From NCBI GenBank assembly GCA_013215445.1, contig JABSRA010000041.1, positions 1 through 41,661 of the forward strand: 41,661 nucleotides of DNA, written 5' to 3'. The stretch's first letter is position 1. Each line of letters begins with the position of its first letter. This document shows positions 1 to 7,666 of the stretch, piece after piece. This DNA comes from Oceanospirillaceae bacterium. GTDB lineage: Bacteria > Pseudomonadota > Gammaproteobacteria > Pseudomonadales > Balneatricaceae. The notes under the pieces were generated by a model. It saw nothing but the letters and a program-made list of their open reading frames with translations. It had not been told where the DNA came from and searched no databases. The position numbers and the translations under genes were made by a program.

Positions 1-25
1 CGATATATTTTGAAAAAACGCACTT

Positions 26-316
26 GACCTGTACCACCTGTACCACTTTCGCTGAGAGCACCATGTATAAAGGGCAGTATAGTGGTATAGGTAAACATTA
101 TTTTAAATTAACCTGTACCACTAAGTAAAACAATATGACTACAGTCTTTTAAATTCATAGGATACAGCGTGGTATAGGTCGTATTCTGACCTGTACCACT
201 CTTAGGTGATTTTTATTAAAAAGTGGTATAGGTGGTATAGGTCACTTATTTGACCTGTACCAGCTACAGAGCTTTATAGTAAAGGGATACAGACGAGTGG
301 TATAGGTGGTAGAGGT
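26..316. repeat. Array of ACCTGTACC / GGTATAGGT inverted repeats
   Basis: Forward units ACCTGTACCAC occur at 27-46 (two, 9 bp period), 111-121, 189-199 and 252-262 (last base missing). Near-reverse-complement units GTGGTATAGGT occur at 82-92, 169-179, 223-242 (two) and 297-316 (two, the last one imperfect). Right and left units face each other across short loops: 169-180 with 188-199 (7 nt loop) and 232-243 with 252-262 (8 nt loop), giving 11-12 bp stems whose single C-to-T change still allows a G-U pair in RNA. The array is cut by the window edge. It could be iterons of a mobile-element replication or primase region, or a run of RNA hairpins. Nothing coding was seen in 1-511. Confidence 0.8.
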
Positions 317-511
317 AAAAGCCGCTTTTATGCTCTGGGGAGCTGAACAGTAAATATATAAACAAGCGTTAAGCCTATTGTGTTGTCGCTATTTGGTAAA
401 TAAACAGCAAGACAACGACTTCAATTACATATTGATTTAATATGAGCTCGTTTTTCTAAGCTATTGAAAACAATACGCCATAAAATCACCAATAAATTCA
501 ATGGAGCTCAA

Positions 512-922
512 ATGGAAGAGATAACTAAAAAAACAGTAATGTTTCGTGATGCAATTATTAAAACTATAGCAGACGACTCTTGCCCTGAAACAATGTCTGA
601 GTTTCCTAAAGGGTGCTGTGGGGAATCTACATTACTCTTAAGCACATATTTGTGTGAACAAGGGCTTGGCAGCTTTATGACTACTGTTGGCCAAAAAGGC
701 ACAGCTTCGCATGCCTGGTTAACACATGGCGAATATATCATCGATATAACTAAATCTCAGTTTGAAGATTGTCCTGATGACATTATGGTTACAAATGATT
801 CAGAATGGCACCGAGGTTTTACAAGTGAAGCTACTTGTGAAAATGATCTAATAGGAGAAGGTGAGTCCCAGAGAGCTTACTACGAAATAATTCTGGCGGC
901 ACTAAGTGGAACCTCAGATTAA
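512..922 (+). CDS. Small protein with transglutaminase/papain-like Cys-His-Asp signature
   Basis: Function unknown. The 136-residue protein has the order expected of a transglutaminase-like cysteine-peptidase fold: a Cys at the start of a helix (GCCGEST, Cys35/Cys36), a His in SHAWL (His67) and an Asp in IIDIT (Asp79). No signal peptide or membrane segment is visible. I chose ATG 512 because GGAG at 503-506 lies five bases upstream; a TTG at 464 in the same frame has no ribosome site. It stands alone between the repeat array and a 380 bp gap. Proteins of this fold in accessory DNA can be toxins, effectors or deamidases, but nothing here fixes the substrate. The fold assignment is by motif only. 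Confidence 0.7.
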   Translation: MEEITKKTVMFRDAIIKTIADDSCPETMSEFPKGCCGESTLLLSTYLCEQGLGSFMTTVGQKGTASHAWLTHGEYIIDITKSQFEDCPDDIMVTNDSEWHRGFTSEATCENDLIGEGESQRAYYEIILAALSGTSD

Positions 923-1302
923 GATAGTCTTTACTCCAGTCCAGACGACTACAATTGCCGTGGGAGGGAGTAACGCTATCTCCTAATTATTCTAGCATGT
1001 GGTGCCTTAAAAAAAGTATTCGCATAGAATTGACAGTCACTTCTTGCCCCAAAAGAGCTGCTTCAATATACCGATCATCACTGGCAAAGAGCTAACCTTG
1101 ATCGATATCAATAGTAAGCAGTAGATGAGTTCAAAAGAGGCGATATTAGTCGGTTTGGGGTTGATAGAGTGGCTTGATATACAAGTGCTAACAATGAATT
1201 ACTTAACGACTGCCAGAAAGCTAAAAATCCTATATAGTACAGGTGGTAACTAATAAATGTGCCACGAAGGTTCATAAAAAACTTAGAAAAGGAGATTTTA
1301 AT
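923..1302. other. Intergenic region between the two transglutaminase-like genes
   Basis: No convincing gene. The only structure I can point to is the element at 1125-1191, which recurs at 2234-2301. The 3' end carries the ribosome site AAAAGGAG (1287-1294) used by the next gene. Confidence 0.5.
1125..1191 (+). repeat. Leader repeat, copy 1
   Basis: About 67 bp beginning ATGAGTTCAAAAGAGGCG and ending in AGTGCTAA. The same sequence with scattered differences recurs at 2234-2301, in the same orientation and again just upstream of a gene start. Roughly three quarters to four fifths of positions match by eye. It may carry the promoter of each module or mark a recombination site. Confidence 0.7.
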
Positions 1303-1932
1303 TTGCGAATAGGCCGCGTAAAAATTGAAGCATTATTCGCTATTACTGATTGGTGCCTAAAAAACAGTTTTCCTGACGATTATGATTCTAGGTGCTTATA
1401 TAATGCTTGTGCAATTCACACAATACTTATGAGCGAGGGCATCAAAGCAAATATTGTAGGTGGTGACGTAGGTATTTTCACCTTATCTGCTGATGGGCGT
1501 AATGCATTACTAGAAGGCTTTAGTGGCGGAGATACAACCCAACCAAGTCATTACTGGATAGACGTCGATGGAATTATTTTAGACCCCGGTGCGACTTATC
1601 TCCCAAAGAGGTCTCGAATAAATGCACTTCCAATGCCAATGGTAGCCTGGGATAAAAATAACGCACTGCCGAATTATCTTCAGTATAAAGAAAAAATTCA
1701 GTTCGCTAGCGATGTGGAATATGTTTTTCCAGATGATATTGCTAATCGAGTATCAGCTTTCGTTGAGCGCTGTCAAAAAAGATATGCTTCTAAAGCAGCA
1801 AATAAAAAGCTTCCTACTTGGATTCTATCTTCTCCGAAGGGGCTGAATAATAAAGCACAGTCTGGAGATAAATGGTCGAAAGGTGCGCTTCGTTTTCAGT
1901 CAATGCCATCAACGCCTACCATTCCAGTTTGA
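1303..1932 (+). CDS. Transglutaminase-like protein of unknown function
   Basis: The 209-residue product has a second transglutaminase-like signature: Cys31 and Cys36 in a predicted helix (RCLYNACAIHTILM), followed by G-I-x-A-N-I-V, then SHYWIDVDG (His83) and IILDPGA (Asp94). The tail (about 150-209) is basic and low in motif content. TTG 1303 is preferred because AAAAGGAG stands eight bases upstream; GTG 1243 in the same frame would add 20 residues but lacks a clear ribosome site. With the gene at 512-922 it makes two proteins of similar catalytic layout in tandem, though sequence similarity beyond the motifs is low. An enzyme acting on peptide or amide bonds is an inference; the substrate is unknown. 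Confidence 0.7.
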   Translation: MRIGRVKIEALFAITDWCLKNSFPDDYDSRCLYNACAIHTILMSEGIKANIVGGDVGIFTLSADGRNALLEGFSGGDTTQPSHYWIDVDGIILDPGATYLPKRSRINALPMPMVAWDKNNALPNYLQYKEKIQFASDVEYVFPDDIANRVSAFVERCQKRYASKAANKKLPTWILSSPKGLNNKAQSGDKWSKGALRFQSMPSTPTIPV

Positions 1933-2345
1933 GGTAATTAATTTTAGTTACATCCATATATTTATACTTTTCCCACATACACACATACAAGTGCGAGCAA
2001 TTACGAACAATTAATTTAGTTACATGTTTACGCGTGAGGCCGATTGCAATGATGAGTTTTCTCTCATAGCTATCCAGCCCACTACTAACGCTAAATCATT
2101 AATGTACGGTGTTAAAAGCAACCCCTAGGCTGTGCGACTCTGGATAAGCTATTAGCTTTATGATTTGGTTTCGACGGTAACTGCTAAAACCCTATAAATT
2201 CAATTTTCACTTACATTGAGCATAAGACAGAATATGAGTTTAAAAGAGGCGTGATTATTCGGTTTGGGGCTGGTAGAGTTGGTCTGATGTCTCAGTGCTA
2301 GAATAAATATTGATTAAATTCAAAGCTAAGGAAGGTAAATATAAA
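1933..2345. other. Intergenic leader before the PRTase-like gene
   Basis: No gene seen. It contains a short direct repeat, AATTAATTTTAGTTACAT at 1935-1952 and the same with one T fewer at about 2006-2022, a single ACGGTAA (2174-2180) resembling the phased repeat found further right, and the second leader repeat at 2234-2301. AAGGAAGG at 2328-2335 is the ribosome site of the next gene. Confidence 0.5.
2234..2301 (+). repeat. Leader repeat, copy 2
   Basis: Second copy of the element at 1125-1191: ATGAGTTTAAAAGAGGCG, then TCGGTTTGGGGCTGGTAGAG, ending AGTGCTAGA. It ends 45 bp before the ATG of the PRTase-like gene, so it probably lies in that gene's promoter or 5' leader. Confidence 0.7.
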
Positions 2346-3386
2346 ATGAATGAACGTGATGACCTGCTTGTTTCCGTAGCGAAAGTGATCAGTGAATATC
2401 GAAAAAATGATCTTGCCGCACCTACGCCAGAGCACGTCGACCGATGGCTTCATCAGTTTACGCCCGACCAGCAATTACCATTTCTGCGAGAGTTTGAGCA
2501 CGTCATTAAGAAGACTTTTTGTACACAGGAGCACGTGAAGGACTTTCTCCGCAGACTCGTGTCTAACAGACAGCTGGCTGGTGCCAACCCTACGGAGTAC
2601 TGGTCATCTGTAAGTTTCTTGAACATCCAGCAGAACGGTCAGAGTCAGAAGGAGATGCTAAAGCTCTTCGCCATATGCCTCAAGGATGAATGTGGCCTTG
2701 ACTTTAATTACTGTGGAGAGGATGGGGGCGACTTTGTCTATCTTGATGACGTTATGTTTAGCGGTAACCGCGTAGGTAATGACCTTGAGCCGTGGATCGT
2801 CAATAACGCACCTCAATCGGCTAAGGTCCATGTAATCATGGCAGCTTTTCACACGGGAGGCTTACACCAGGTGACACAGAGGCTTAACAAGGCGATCGCC
2901 CAGTCGGGGAAGAATATCGATATAACATATTGGCGTAAATTCGAGATCGAGAACCGTAAGTGGTACAAGAACAGTTCACAAGTCCTCTGGCCTAGGGAGA
3001 TTCCAGATGTAGCCGAAGTTAGGGACTACACGACTCTTCCAATGAGATTTCCTTTTGAGCCTCGACAGTCAAGCGCAGCAGCGATCCAACCGTTCTCCTC
3101 GGAAGAGGGTCGTCAAGTACTGGAAAGAGAGTTCCTTATAGCCGGAGCCAAAATCTGGGCTATGAGCGAAAATCCAAAGCAATCCATGCGCCCCCTAGGG
3201 TTTAGCCCATTCGGCGTGGGCTTCGGCTCTATGATTGTCACCTACAGGAACTGCCCAAATAATAGTCCTCTCGCAATGTGGTGGGGAGATCCAGAGGTAA
3301 ACTCGGGAGCCTTGCATTGGTACCCCCTATTACAACGCGAGGGCTATTCCTCCGCAAGGAATGTCTTCAGTGGCATCACGTTCTAA
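2346..3386 (+). CDS. Phosphoribosyltransferase-like protein (PRTase-CE type)
   Basis: The 346-residue protein carries the PRPP-binding signature of the phosphoribosyltransferase fold near residues 130-143, FVYLDDVMFSGNRV: hydrophobic strand, two acidic residues (Asp134-Asp135), then a Gly-containing loop. The N-terminal ~90 residues are helical and charged; the C-terminal ~150 residues show no motif I know. PRTase-like proteins of this size occur beside NADAR proteins in conflict systems (established for the families), and here the next gene is NADAR, overlapping by 26 bp. ATG 2346 follows AAGGAAGG; an upstream TTG at 2310 is less likely. Base composition is visibly richer in G+C than the genes around it, which suggests separate acquisition. 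Substrate unknown; cytoplasmic. Confidence 0.75.
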   Translation: MNERDDLLVSVAKVISEYRKNDLAAPTPEHVDRWLHQFTPDQQLPFLREFEHVIKKTFCTQEHVKDFLRRLVSNRQLAGANPTEYWSSVSFLNIQQNGQSQKEMLKLFAICLKDECGLDFNYCGEDGGDFVYLDDVMFSGNRVGNDLEPWIVNNAPQSAKVHVIMAAFHTGGLHQVTQRLNKAIAQSGKNIDITYWRKFEIENRKWYKNSSQVLWPREIPDVAEVRDYTTLPMRFPFEPRQSSAAAIQPFSSEEGRQVLEREFLIAGAKIWAMSENPKQSMRPLGFSPFGVGFGSMIVTYRNCPNNSPLAMWWGDPEVNSGALHWYPLLQREGYSSARNVFSGITF

Positions 3387-4023
3387 TATGGATCAACTTG
3401 AGAAAAACTTATTACGTACCTATTCTCGCAGTGAGATTGCTGTTGTCTATAGAACGAAGGAGGCCTTCGGCGGTCTGTCCAACATGGCGTCAGGATATCC
3501 CTTGAATATCAATGGAGTTCGTATTCTGACGACGGAGGCCTTATATCAGGCCTGCCGCTTCCCTCACATGCCACAACTCCAGCGAGAAATAATAGGGCAA
3601 CATAGCCCGATGACAGCAAAGATGAAAAGTAAACCGCATCGCAAAGACTCTAGGCAAGATTGGAATGAGATCAGGCACAGGGTTATGCGTTGGTGCTTAC
3701 GCGTTAAACTCACTCAGAACTACGAAGAATTTGGTCAACTGCTGCTGACAACTAATGATCAGCCGATCGTCGAACAATCACGCAAGGATGATTTTTGGGG
3801 GGCTAAGCTAGTAGATAATACTGGTGAAATATTGGTAGGGCAGAACGTGCTAGGTAGACTTCTAATGGAGTTACGGGAGAAACTAAAAGGTGATACGGAA
3901 GGCGTGCTCAAGATGGTACCTCCACTTAGTATTCCCGATTTTGTACTGTTAGGTAAACCAATAAAGGAAGTCACTGCTACGAGCTTGGAAAATACTAAAA
4001 AGCCGCAGTCTGAATTATTTTAA
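3361..4023 (+). CDS. NADAR domain protein (YbiA/DUF1768-like)
   Basis: The 220-residue protein matches the NADAR family, N-glycosidases acting on ADP-ribose-linked or related nucleotide compounds; some members remove ADP-ribose from guanine in DNA. Visible family blocks: LSNM (39-42), TEALYQACRFP (58-68), DDFWG (143-147) and GQNVLGRLLMELR (160-172). The last ~45 residues are an unrecognised tail. The start overlaps the PRTase-like gene; ATG 3361 touches AAGGA, and ATG 3388, just after the upstream stop, is an alternative. Translational coupling with the PRTase-like gene implies a common complex or pathway, perhaps as the repair or safety arm of a nucleotide-modifying system, which is inference. 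Confidence 0.85.
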   Translation: MSSVASRSNMDQLEKNLLRTYSRSEIAVVYRTKEAFGGLSNMASGYPLNINGVRILTTEALYQACRFPHMPQLQREIIGQHSPMTAKMKSKPHRKDSRQDWNEIRHRVMRWCLRVKLTQNYEEFGQLLLTTNDQPIVEQSRKDDFWGAKLVDNTGEILVGQNVLGRLLMELREKLKGDTEGVLKMVPPLSIPDFVLLGKPIKEVTATSLENTKKPQSELF

Positions 4024-4026
4024 AGG

Positions 4027-4269
4027 TTGGACTTCCAGTTTTTAGATTGGTCTTTGTTGAGCAAGTACAATAATGAAGAGTCAAAAGAGCGCGGTCGAGA
4101 ATACAAGAAGCAATTTGCTTTGTTACCATCTGTTGATCATGTAGGAGACAGTACCGGGCCTGCTAACTTTGTAATCTGCGCCTGGCGGACTAATGACGCA
4201 AAGAACGATCTGTCACACGCAGAGCTAATTGTACTACGCGAGAAAGTACTACTAGCAGCTAACAAATAA
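4027..4269 (+). CDS. Small ORF downstream of NADAR gene
   Basis: An 80-residue ORF starting at TTG 4027, three bases after the NADAR stop. TAAAGG just upstream may serve as ribosome site but is very close. The product is charged and soluble, with no recognisable motif. If translated it is the third member of the PRTase-NADAR operon. The weak start and short length make it uncertain; it could also be a decayed 3' part of a larger gene. Confidence 0.4.
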   Translation: MDFQFLDWSLLSKYNNEESKERGREYKKQFALLPSVDHVGDSTGPANFVICAWRTNDAKNDLSHAELIVLREKVLLAANK

Positions 4270-4371
4270 AGCAGAGAGTCCCATTTCTTTAAAAAGCTAT
4301 TTTTAAGACGTATTTTGGTTAGCTTAGGCTCATTAGAAAATTGAAGGACGCCTTAAAATAATGAGCTCTTG

Positions 4372-4389
4372 ACAGCAACTCTACGGCAA
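4372..4389 (+). repeat. Phased heptamer repeat, site 1
   Basis: ACAGCAA (4372-4378), four bases, ACGGCAA (4383-4389): two heptamers exactly 11 bp apart, one helical turn. First of four such sites in the accessory region, followed here by TAGGTAA. Confidence 0.65.
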
Positions 4390-4764
4390 TAGGTAAGCAG
4401 TCATTGCCACTAGCTTTAAAATGACATTTAGCGCCAACCTAACCCATTCTAGCCTGAGTTGTTATGATATCTACAGTAAAACAATAACCCACTCTTAAGC
4501 TGATATCTGGGGTCAAATACCACCCCTATTAGGGGTAAGCAATAACCCCAATAATATTAGCCAAACACTAGCTTCAAAACTTAGCAAACCCAACTCTGGA
4601 CGCATCTATTTAGCTAATGGTTGTAATAATATTTACGACAATTTAAAAACGTTTTAGATAAAAATATTCACTTAATACCCTTATAGATGGGTAAAAACTA
4701 CTCGTTGAAAGGGTAAAATAGTGTAAGCTGAGCGCGTTGTTTTAATAGAGGTTATTTGCTTTGG

Positions 4765-4782
4765 ACGGCAAGTCTACGGCAA
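4765..4782 (+). repeat. Phased heptamer repeat, site 2
   Basis: ACGGCAA (4765-4771), GTCT, ACGGCAA (4776-4782), then GGGTGA. It lies 168 bp before the dGTPase start. Confidence 0.7.
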
Positions 4783-4949
4783 GGGTGAATTGCTTGCTAG
4801 AATGCTAATATTGGAGCAATAGTGAGCCTCCACTAACGGCAGCTGTAATATTTAGCAACAGAACTCATAGCTTAATCATCCAACATTAATATAATTAATT
4901 TATTATGTACTGACTTTCACTTTAGCTCGATTTTAGATAGGCCGATATT

Positions 4950-6353
4950 ATGTATACAAACGCATTGAAAACCATTCGAATAAGAACAAGTACTGTTACA
5001 GATGAAAGGACGTCAAAACAACAATTTGAAAGCGACAGAGGAAGAGTTCTTTTTTCCTCTCCTTTCCGAAGACTTCAGAGTAAAGCTCAAGTATTTTCTT
5101 TAGAAAGCAATGCTGCTGTCAGAAGTAGATTAACACATTCAATAGAAGTTGCTCATATCGGGCGCTATATAGCAGAATTATTAGTAACTAAAGCGAAACA
5201 AAATAAAGATGAAGGAAATATCATATCTCAATATGAGCAATTTTCACCATTAATAGAAACGGCTTGTTTACTACATGACATTGGGAACCCACCATTTGGC
5301 CATTTAGGAGAAAATGCTATTCAAGAATGGTTCAAACAAAACGCTTCTGATAGTTACTTCGCTGCAACTGGAACCACTATATATAAGAAAAATTCTTATT
5401 ACCTAGATTTTTTAAATTTTGACGGTAACCCTCAGGGTGCGAGAATAGCAATGACACTTCAAGGAGCACCAGGTAAAGGCGGCCTAAATTTGACAATAGC
5501 TCAAATTGGCGCCATCATAAAATACCCTCAATTTTCAACAGATATAGACAACAAAGATTCTCCCTTTAAAAAAATATCGATTTTTACTTCTGAAAAAGCA
5601 TCTTTTACCACCGTATGGAGTGAGCTTTCTCTTGAAAAAGGACAAAGACACCCTTTAGTTTACTTAATGGAAGCTTCAGACGATATTGCATATTGTTTAA
5701 GTGATATTGAAGACGGTATTGAAAAAGGCATTATTACAGAAGATCAAGTCCTATCATATTTAGAAGAAAAATTTTCAACCCTTCCTGAATATTTAAAAAA
5801 ATGTATACCTCAACCTTACAATCCTGACGAATCCCCTATTGTAAGTAGATTTGTTTCTTTCAGAACAGGTATGATAAATCTATTAACTCAATATGCAGCT
5901 AATAAATTTTACGATCAAAAAGACTCTATATCCAAAGAAAACGTCTCTCCTATTTTTGATGATGATGATGACCCACATTCTCAGGCTCTAAATATCATAA
6001 AAAAATACTGTAGAGAAAACCTTTATACATCGCAGGAAGCAGAAGATATTGAAATAGCTGGGTATAATATTGTACATGGACTATTAGATAAATTTTCTTT
6101 ACTTATGAAATTGACATCTGAAGAGTTCAATGAACTAATCCAAGGTAAAGGTAAAAATAATTTAGAACGAAGAATGTTCTCAAAATTACCGAGTAGTCTT
6201 ATCGAGCACTATAAATTTAGCTCCAATAAAAACTCCAAGGACGAATGGTTTATTCGATTTCAGCTGATAGTAGACTATATTTCAGGTATGACGGATGATT
6301 TTGCATTAAAGCTTTATAAATTGTTTCATGGTATTGAGGTTAATATGGTATGA
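4950..6353 (+). CDS. dgt: dGTP triphosphohydrolase (HD domain), dGTPase family
   Basis: Deoxynucleoside triphosphate triphosphohydrolases of this family cleave dGTP to deoxyguanosine and triphosphate; phage-defence members drain dNTPs on infection. The 467-residue length is typical. Visible family blocks: DRGRVLFSSPFRRLQSKAQV (29-48), RSRLTHSIEVAHIGR (58-72) with metal-binding His63, ACLLHDIGNPPFGHLGE (105-121) with His109-Asp110 and His118, and ASDDIAYCLSDIEDG with the later metal Asp near residue 243. The gene is strongly AT-rich compared with the PRTase gene to its left. Its stop overlaps the next gene's ATG by 4 bp, so the two are translationally coupled. Housekeeping dGTPase is the alternative reading, but the partner gene and location favour a defence or conflict role. 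Confidence 0.9.
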   Translation: MYTNALKTIRIRTSTVTDERTSKQQFESDRGRVLFSSPFRRLQSKAQVFSLESNAAVRSRLTHSIEVAHIGRYIAELLVTKAKQNKDEGNIISQYEQFSPLIETACLLHDIGNPPFGHLGENAIQEWFKQNASDSYFAATGTTIYKKNSYYLDFLNFDGNPQGARIAMTLQGAPGKGGLNLTIAQIGAIIKYPQFSTDIDNKDSPFKKISIFTSEKASFTTVWSELSLEKGQRHPLVYLMEASDDIAYCLSDIEDGIEKGIITEDQVLSYLEEKFSTLPEYLKKCIPQPYNPDESPIVSRFVSFRTGMINLLTQYAANKFYDQKDSISKENVSPIFDDDDDPHSQALNIIKKYCRENLYTSQEAEDIEIAGYNIVHGLLDKFSLLMKLTSEEFNELIQGKGKNNLERRMFSKLPSSLIEHYKFSSNKNSKDEWFIRFQLIVDYISGMTDDFALKLYKLFHGIEVNMV

Positions 6354-6937
6354 ATTTGGACAGCCACCCATTCAATCAAATTTTTAATTTCTTTAAAAAC
6401 ACTGAAGGTACTGATATTCAATTTAGTATCTATGAATATGAACCGCAAACAGTTTTTGATAAAAGGTCATTTATTGATATACAGAGTGATGAACTTAATG
6501 AAGAATGGTTATTGCAACAAATTTCAAATTTAAATCCAGGAGAAGAAATAGCATTCCACTCTGTATTTAGAAAAGGTAAAAAAAAATACCATCTGCCGAT
6601 GATTGATTTTACTTGTGATGTAAAAGATATTGAATATGCTAAATCCACTCTATATAAAATTTTACCAAACAATATATTCTCTGGATTAGTCTTCTATGAA
6701 TCTGGGAGGTCTCTACATGCTTATGGCAGCACTGGGCTCAAAAACAAAGAATGGATAGATTTCATGGGGAGATTATTGCTAGCTAATATTCCCAATAAAC
6801 CAGAGATAGTCGACACTAGATGGATTGGCCACAGGCTAATGGGAAGATTTTCGTCATTAAGATGGTCTTCTAATAGTGGCATGTACTTACAAATCCCGTC
6901 TCGTATAGCTATGATTAATTCAAATGTTCATAGCTAA
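6350..6937 (+). CDS. Primase-like (AEP-fold) partner of the dGTPase
   Basis: A 195-residue protein whose second half resembles archaeo-eukaryotic primase (AEP/prim-pol) cores: LPMIDFTCD (82-90; Asp86 and Asp90 in the motif I position), YESGRSLHAYG (116-126) containing the S-x-H motif II (Ser121-Leu-His123), EIVDTRW (152-158; Asp155 in the motif III position), and FSSLRWSS (167-174). It is much shorter than full primases and its acidic pair is spaced D-x-x-x-D, not D-x-D, so it may bind nucleotides without being an active polymerase. It overlaps the dGTPase stop by 4 bp. I infer a sensor or partner role for the dGTPase; this is a motif-level assignment without a database check. Confidence 0.6.
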   Translation: MNLDSHPFNQIFNFFKNTEGTDIQFSIYEYEPQTVFDKRSFIDIQSDELNEEWLLQQISNLNPGEEIAFHSVFRKGKKKYHLPMIDFTCDVKDIEYAKSTLYKILPNNIFSGLVFYESGRSLHAYGSTGLKNKEWIDFMGRLLLANIPNKPEIVDTRWIGHRLMGRFSSLRWSSNSGMYLQIPSRIAMINSNVHS

Positions 6938-7284
6938 ATAAAGGCAACACCTAACCAATTATTATTGCTGTCTTTAGCCTGAGTGCGCTCAATTCTGAGC
7001 GCACCTTCTATAACTTTAAAAATTATTATTTTCTGTCGCATGCTCTCACCTAAATAAATTCACACCAATATATCAATATTAATCAAATAGCTTACAAGGC
7101 ATTTCAAAGCAAGATAACGATCAGCTATAGAGCGGCTTTAGCCTTTTTATTACACTTAAGTTGCACATATTGCACTCTATATAAATAAGGGAAAACTTGC
7201 TGATAATTAAAAGCTTGCTTACAAAACAACGGCAAGATTACGACAAGGGGTAAAGCTCCACTAAACACTATTCAAGGAGAGAAA
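6938..7284. other. Intergenic region downstream of the dGTPase pair
   Basis: No gene seen. An imperfect inverted repeat GAGTGCGCTC...GAGCGCACTT lies at about 6980-7006, directly followed by an AT-rich tract, and may terminate the dGTPase operon. The right end carries the phased heptamer repeat at 7229-7246 and the ribosome site AAGGAG at 7274-7279. Confidence 0.45.
7229..7246 (+). repeat. Phased heptamer repeat, site 3
   Basis: ACGGCAA (7229-7235), GATT, ACGACAA (7240-7246), then GGGGTAA. The same 11 bp phase as the other sites; 39 bp before the proposed start of the next gene. Confidence 0.65.
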
Positions 7285-7656
7285 ATAACAGCGCTACCAA
7301 AGCTATTCGAAGTTGTATTTTTTACTAAAGACGATGCTGATTTAGAGCTAGATGATAGCAATATGTGCTTTATCGTCAGAGCATATAGCCCGGTCGAAGC
7401 GGCGATATTAGTAGAGGATGCTTGGGTTAATATTCCTAACCGCTATACTCCTTTTGCTGTTGCTGCTATTGAGTTTCAGATAAGTCCTTTTCATAGTGAG
7501 CCTATGGGCATTTCAGAAGCTATTAAAAATGGCATTCTCTTTTATGATAAGAGCAAGGATAACTATATATATTGGCGCAGAGATGAAACTAACGAGCCTT
7601 GGATGAGTGTTAATGGGCTACATAAGGGAAATATTGTTTATTTTAAACCTGAATAA
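7285..7656 (+). CDS. Small soluble protein with probable ATA start codon
   Basis: I do not recognise the family. The ORF from ATG 7363 encodes 97 residues, but the same frame stays open upstream and reads TALPKLFEVVFFTKDDADLE into it, which looks like a natural amino-terminal strand. A strong AAGGAG (7274-7279) stands five bases before an in-frame ATA at 7285, and no ATG, GTG or TTG lies between 7207 and 7363. Either ATA is used as start (123 residues), or an ATG has mutated and the gene is silenced or shortened. The protein is acidic, without membrane segments; IYWRRDETNEPWMSVNG near the end is aromatic-rich. Flanked on both sides by the phased heptamer repeat. Confidence 0.55.
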   Translation: MTALPKLFEVVFFTKDDADLELDDSNMCFIVRAYSPVEAAILVEDAWVNIPNRYTPFAVAAIEFQISPFHSEPMGISEAIKNGILFYDKSKDNYIYWRRDETNEPWMSVNGLHKGNIVYFKPE

Positions 7657-7666
7657 ACAGCTTTCG

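Larger units (their letters stand above)
4270..4949. other. 680 bp intergenic region before the dGTPase gene
   Basis: No gene found. It holds two copies of the phased ACGGCAA repeat (4372-4389 and 4765-4782), a short palindrome ACCCCTA-T-TAGGGGT (4522-4536), and is otherwise AT-rich with stops in all frames. Its length and repeats suggest a module boundary. Confidence 0.5.

Noticed and set aside
26..316. CRISPR array
   Set aside because: Units are 9-11 bp in alternating orientation with irregular spacing; no direct repeats of CRISPR length and no cas genes.
1125..2301. Integron attC sites between cassette-like genes
   Set aside because: The repeat lies upstream of genes, has no GTTRRRY/RYYYAAC core boxes and no imperfect palindrome of attC type; no integrase seen.
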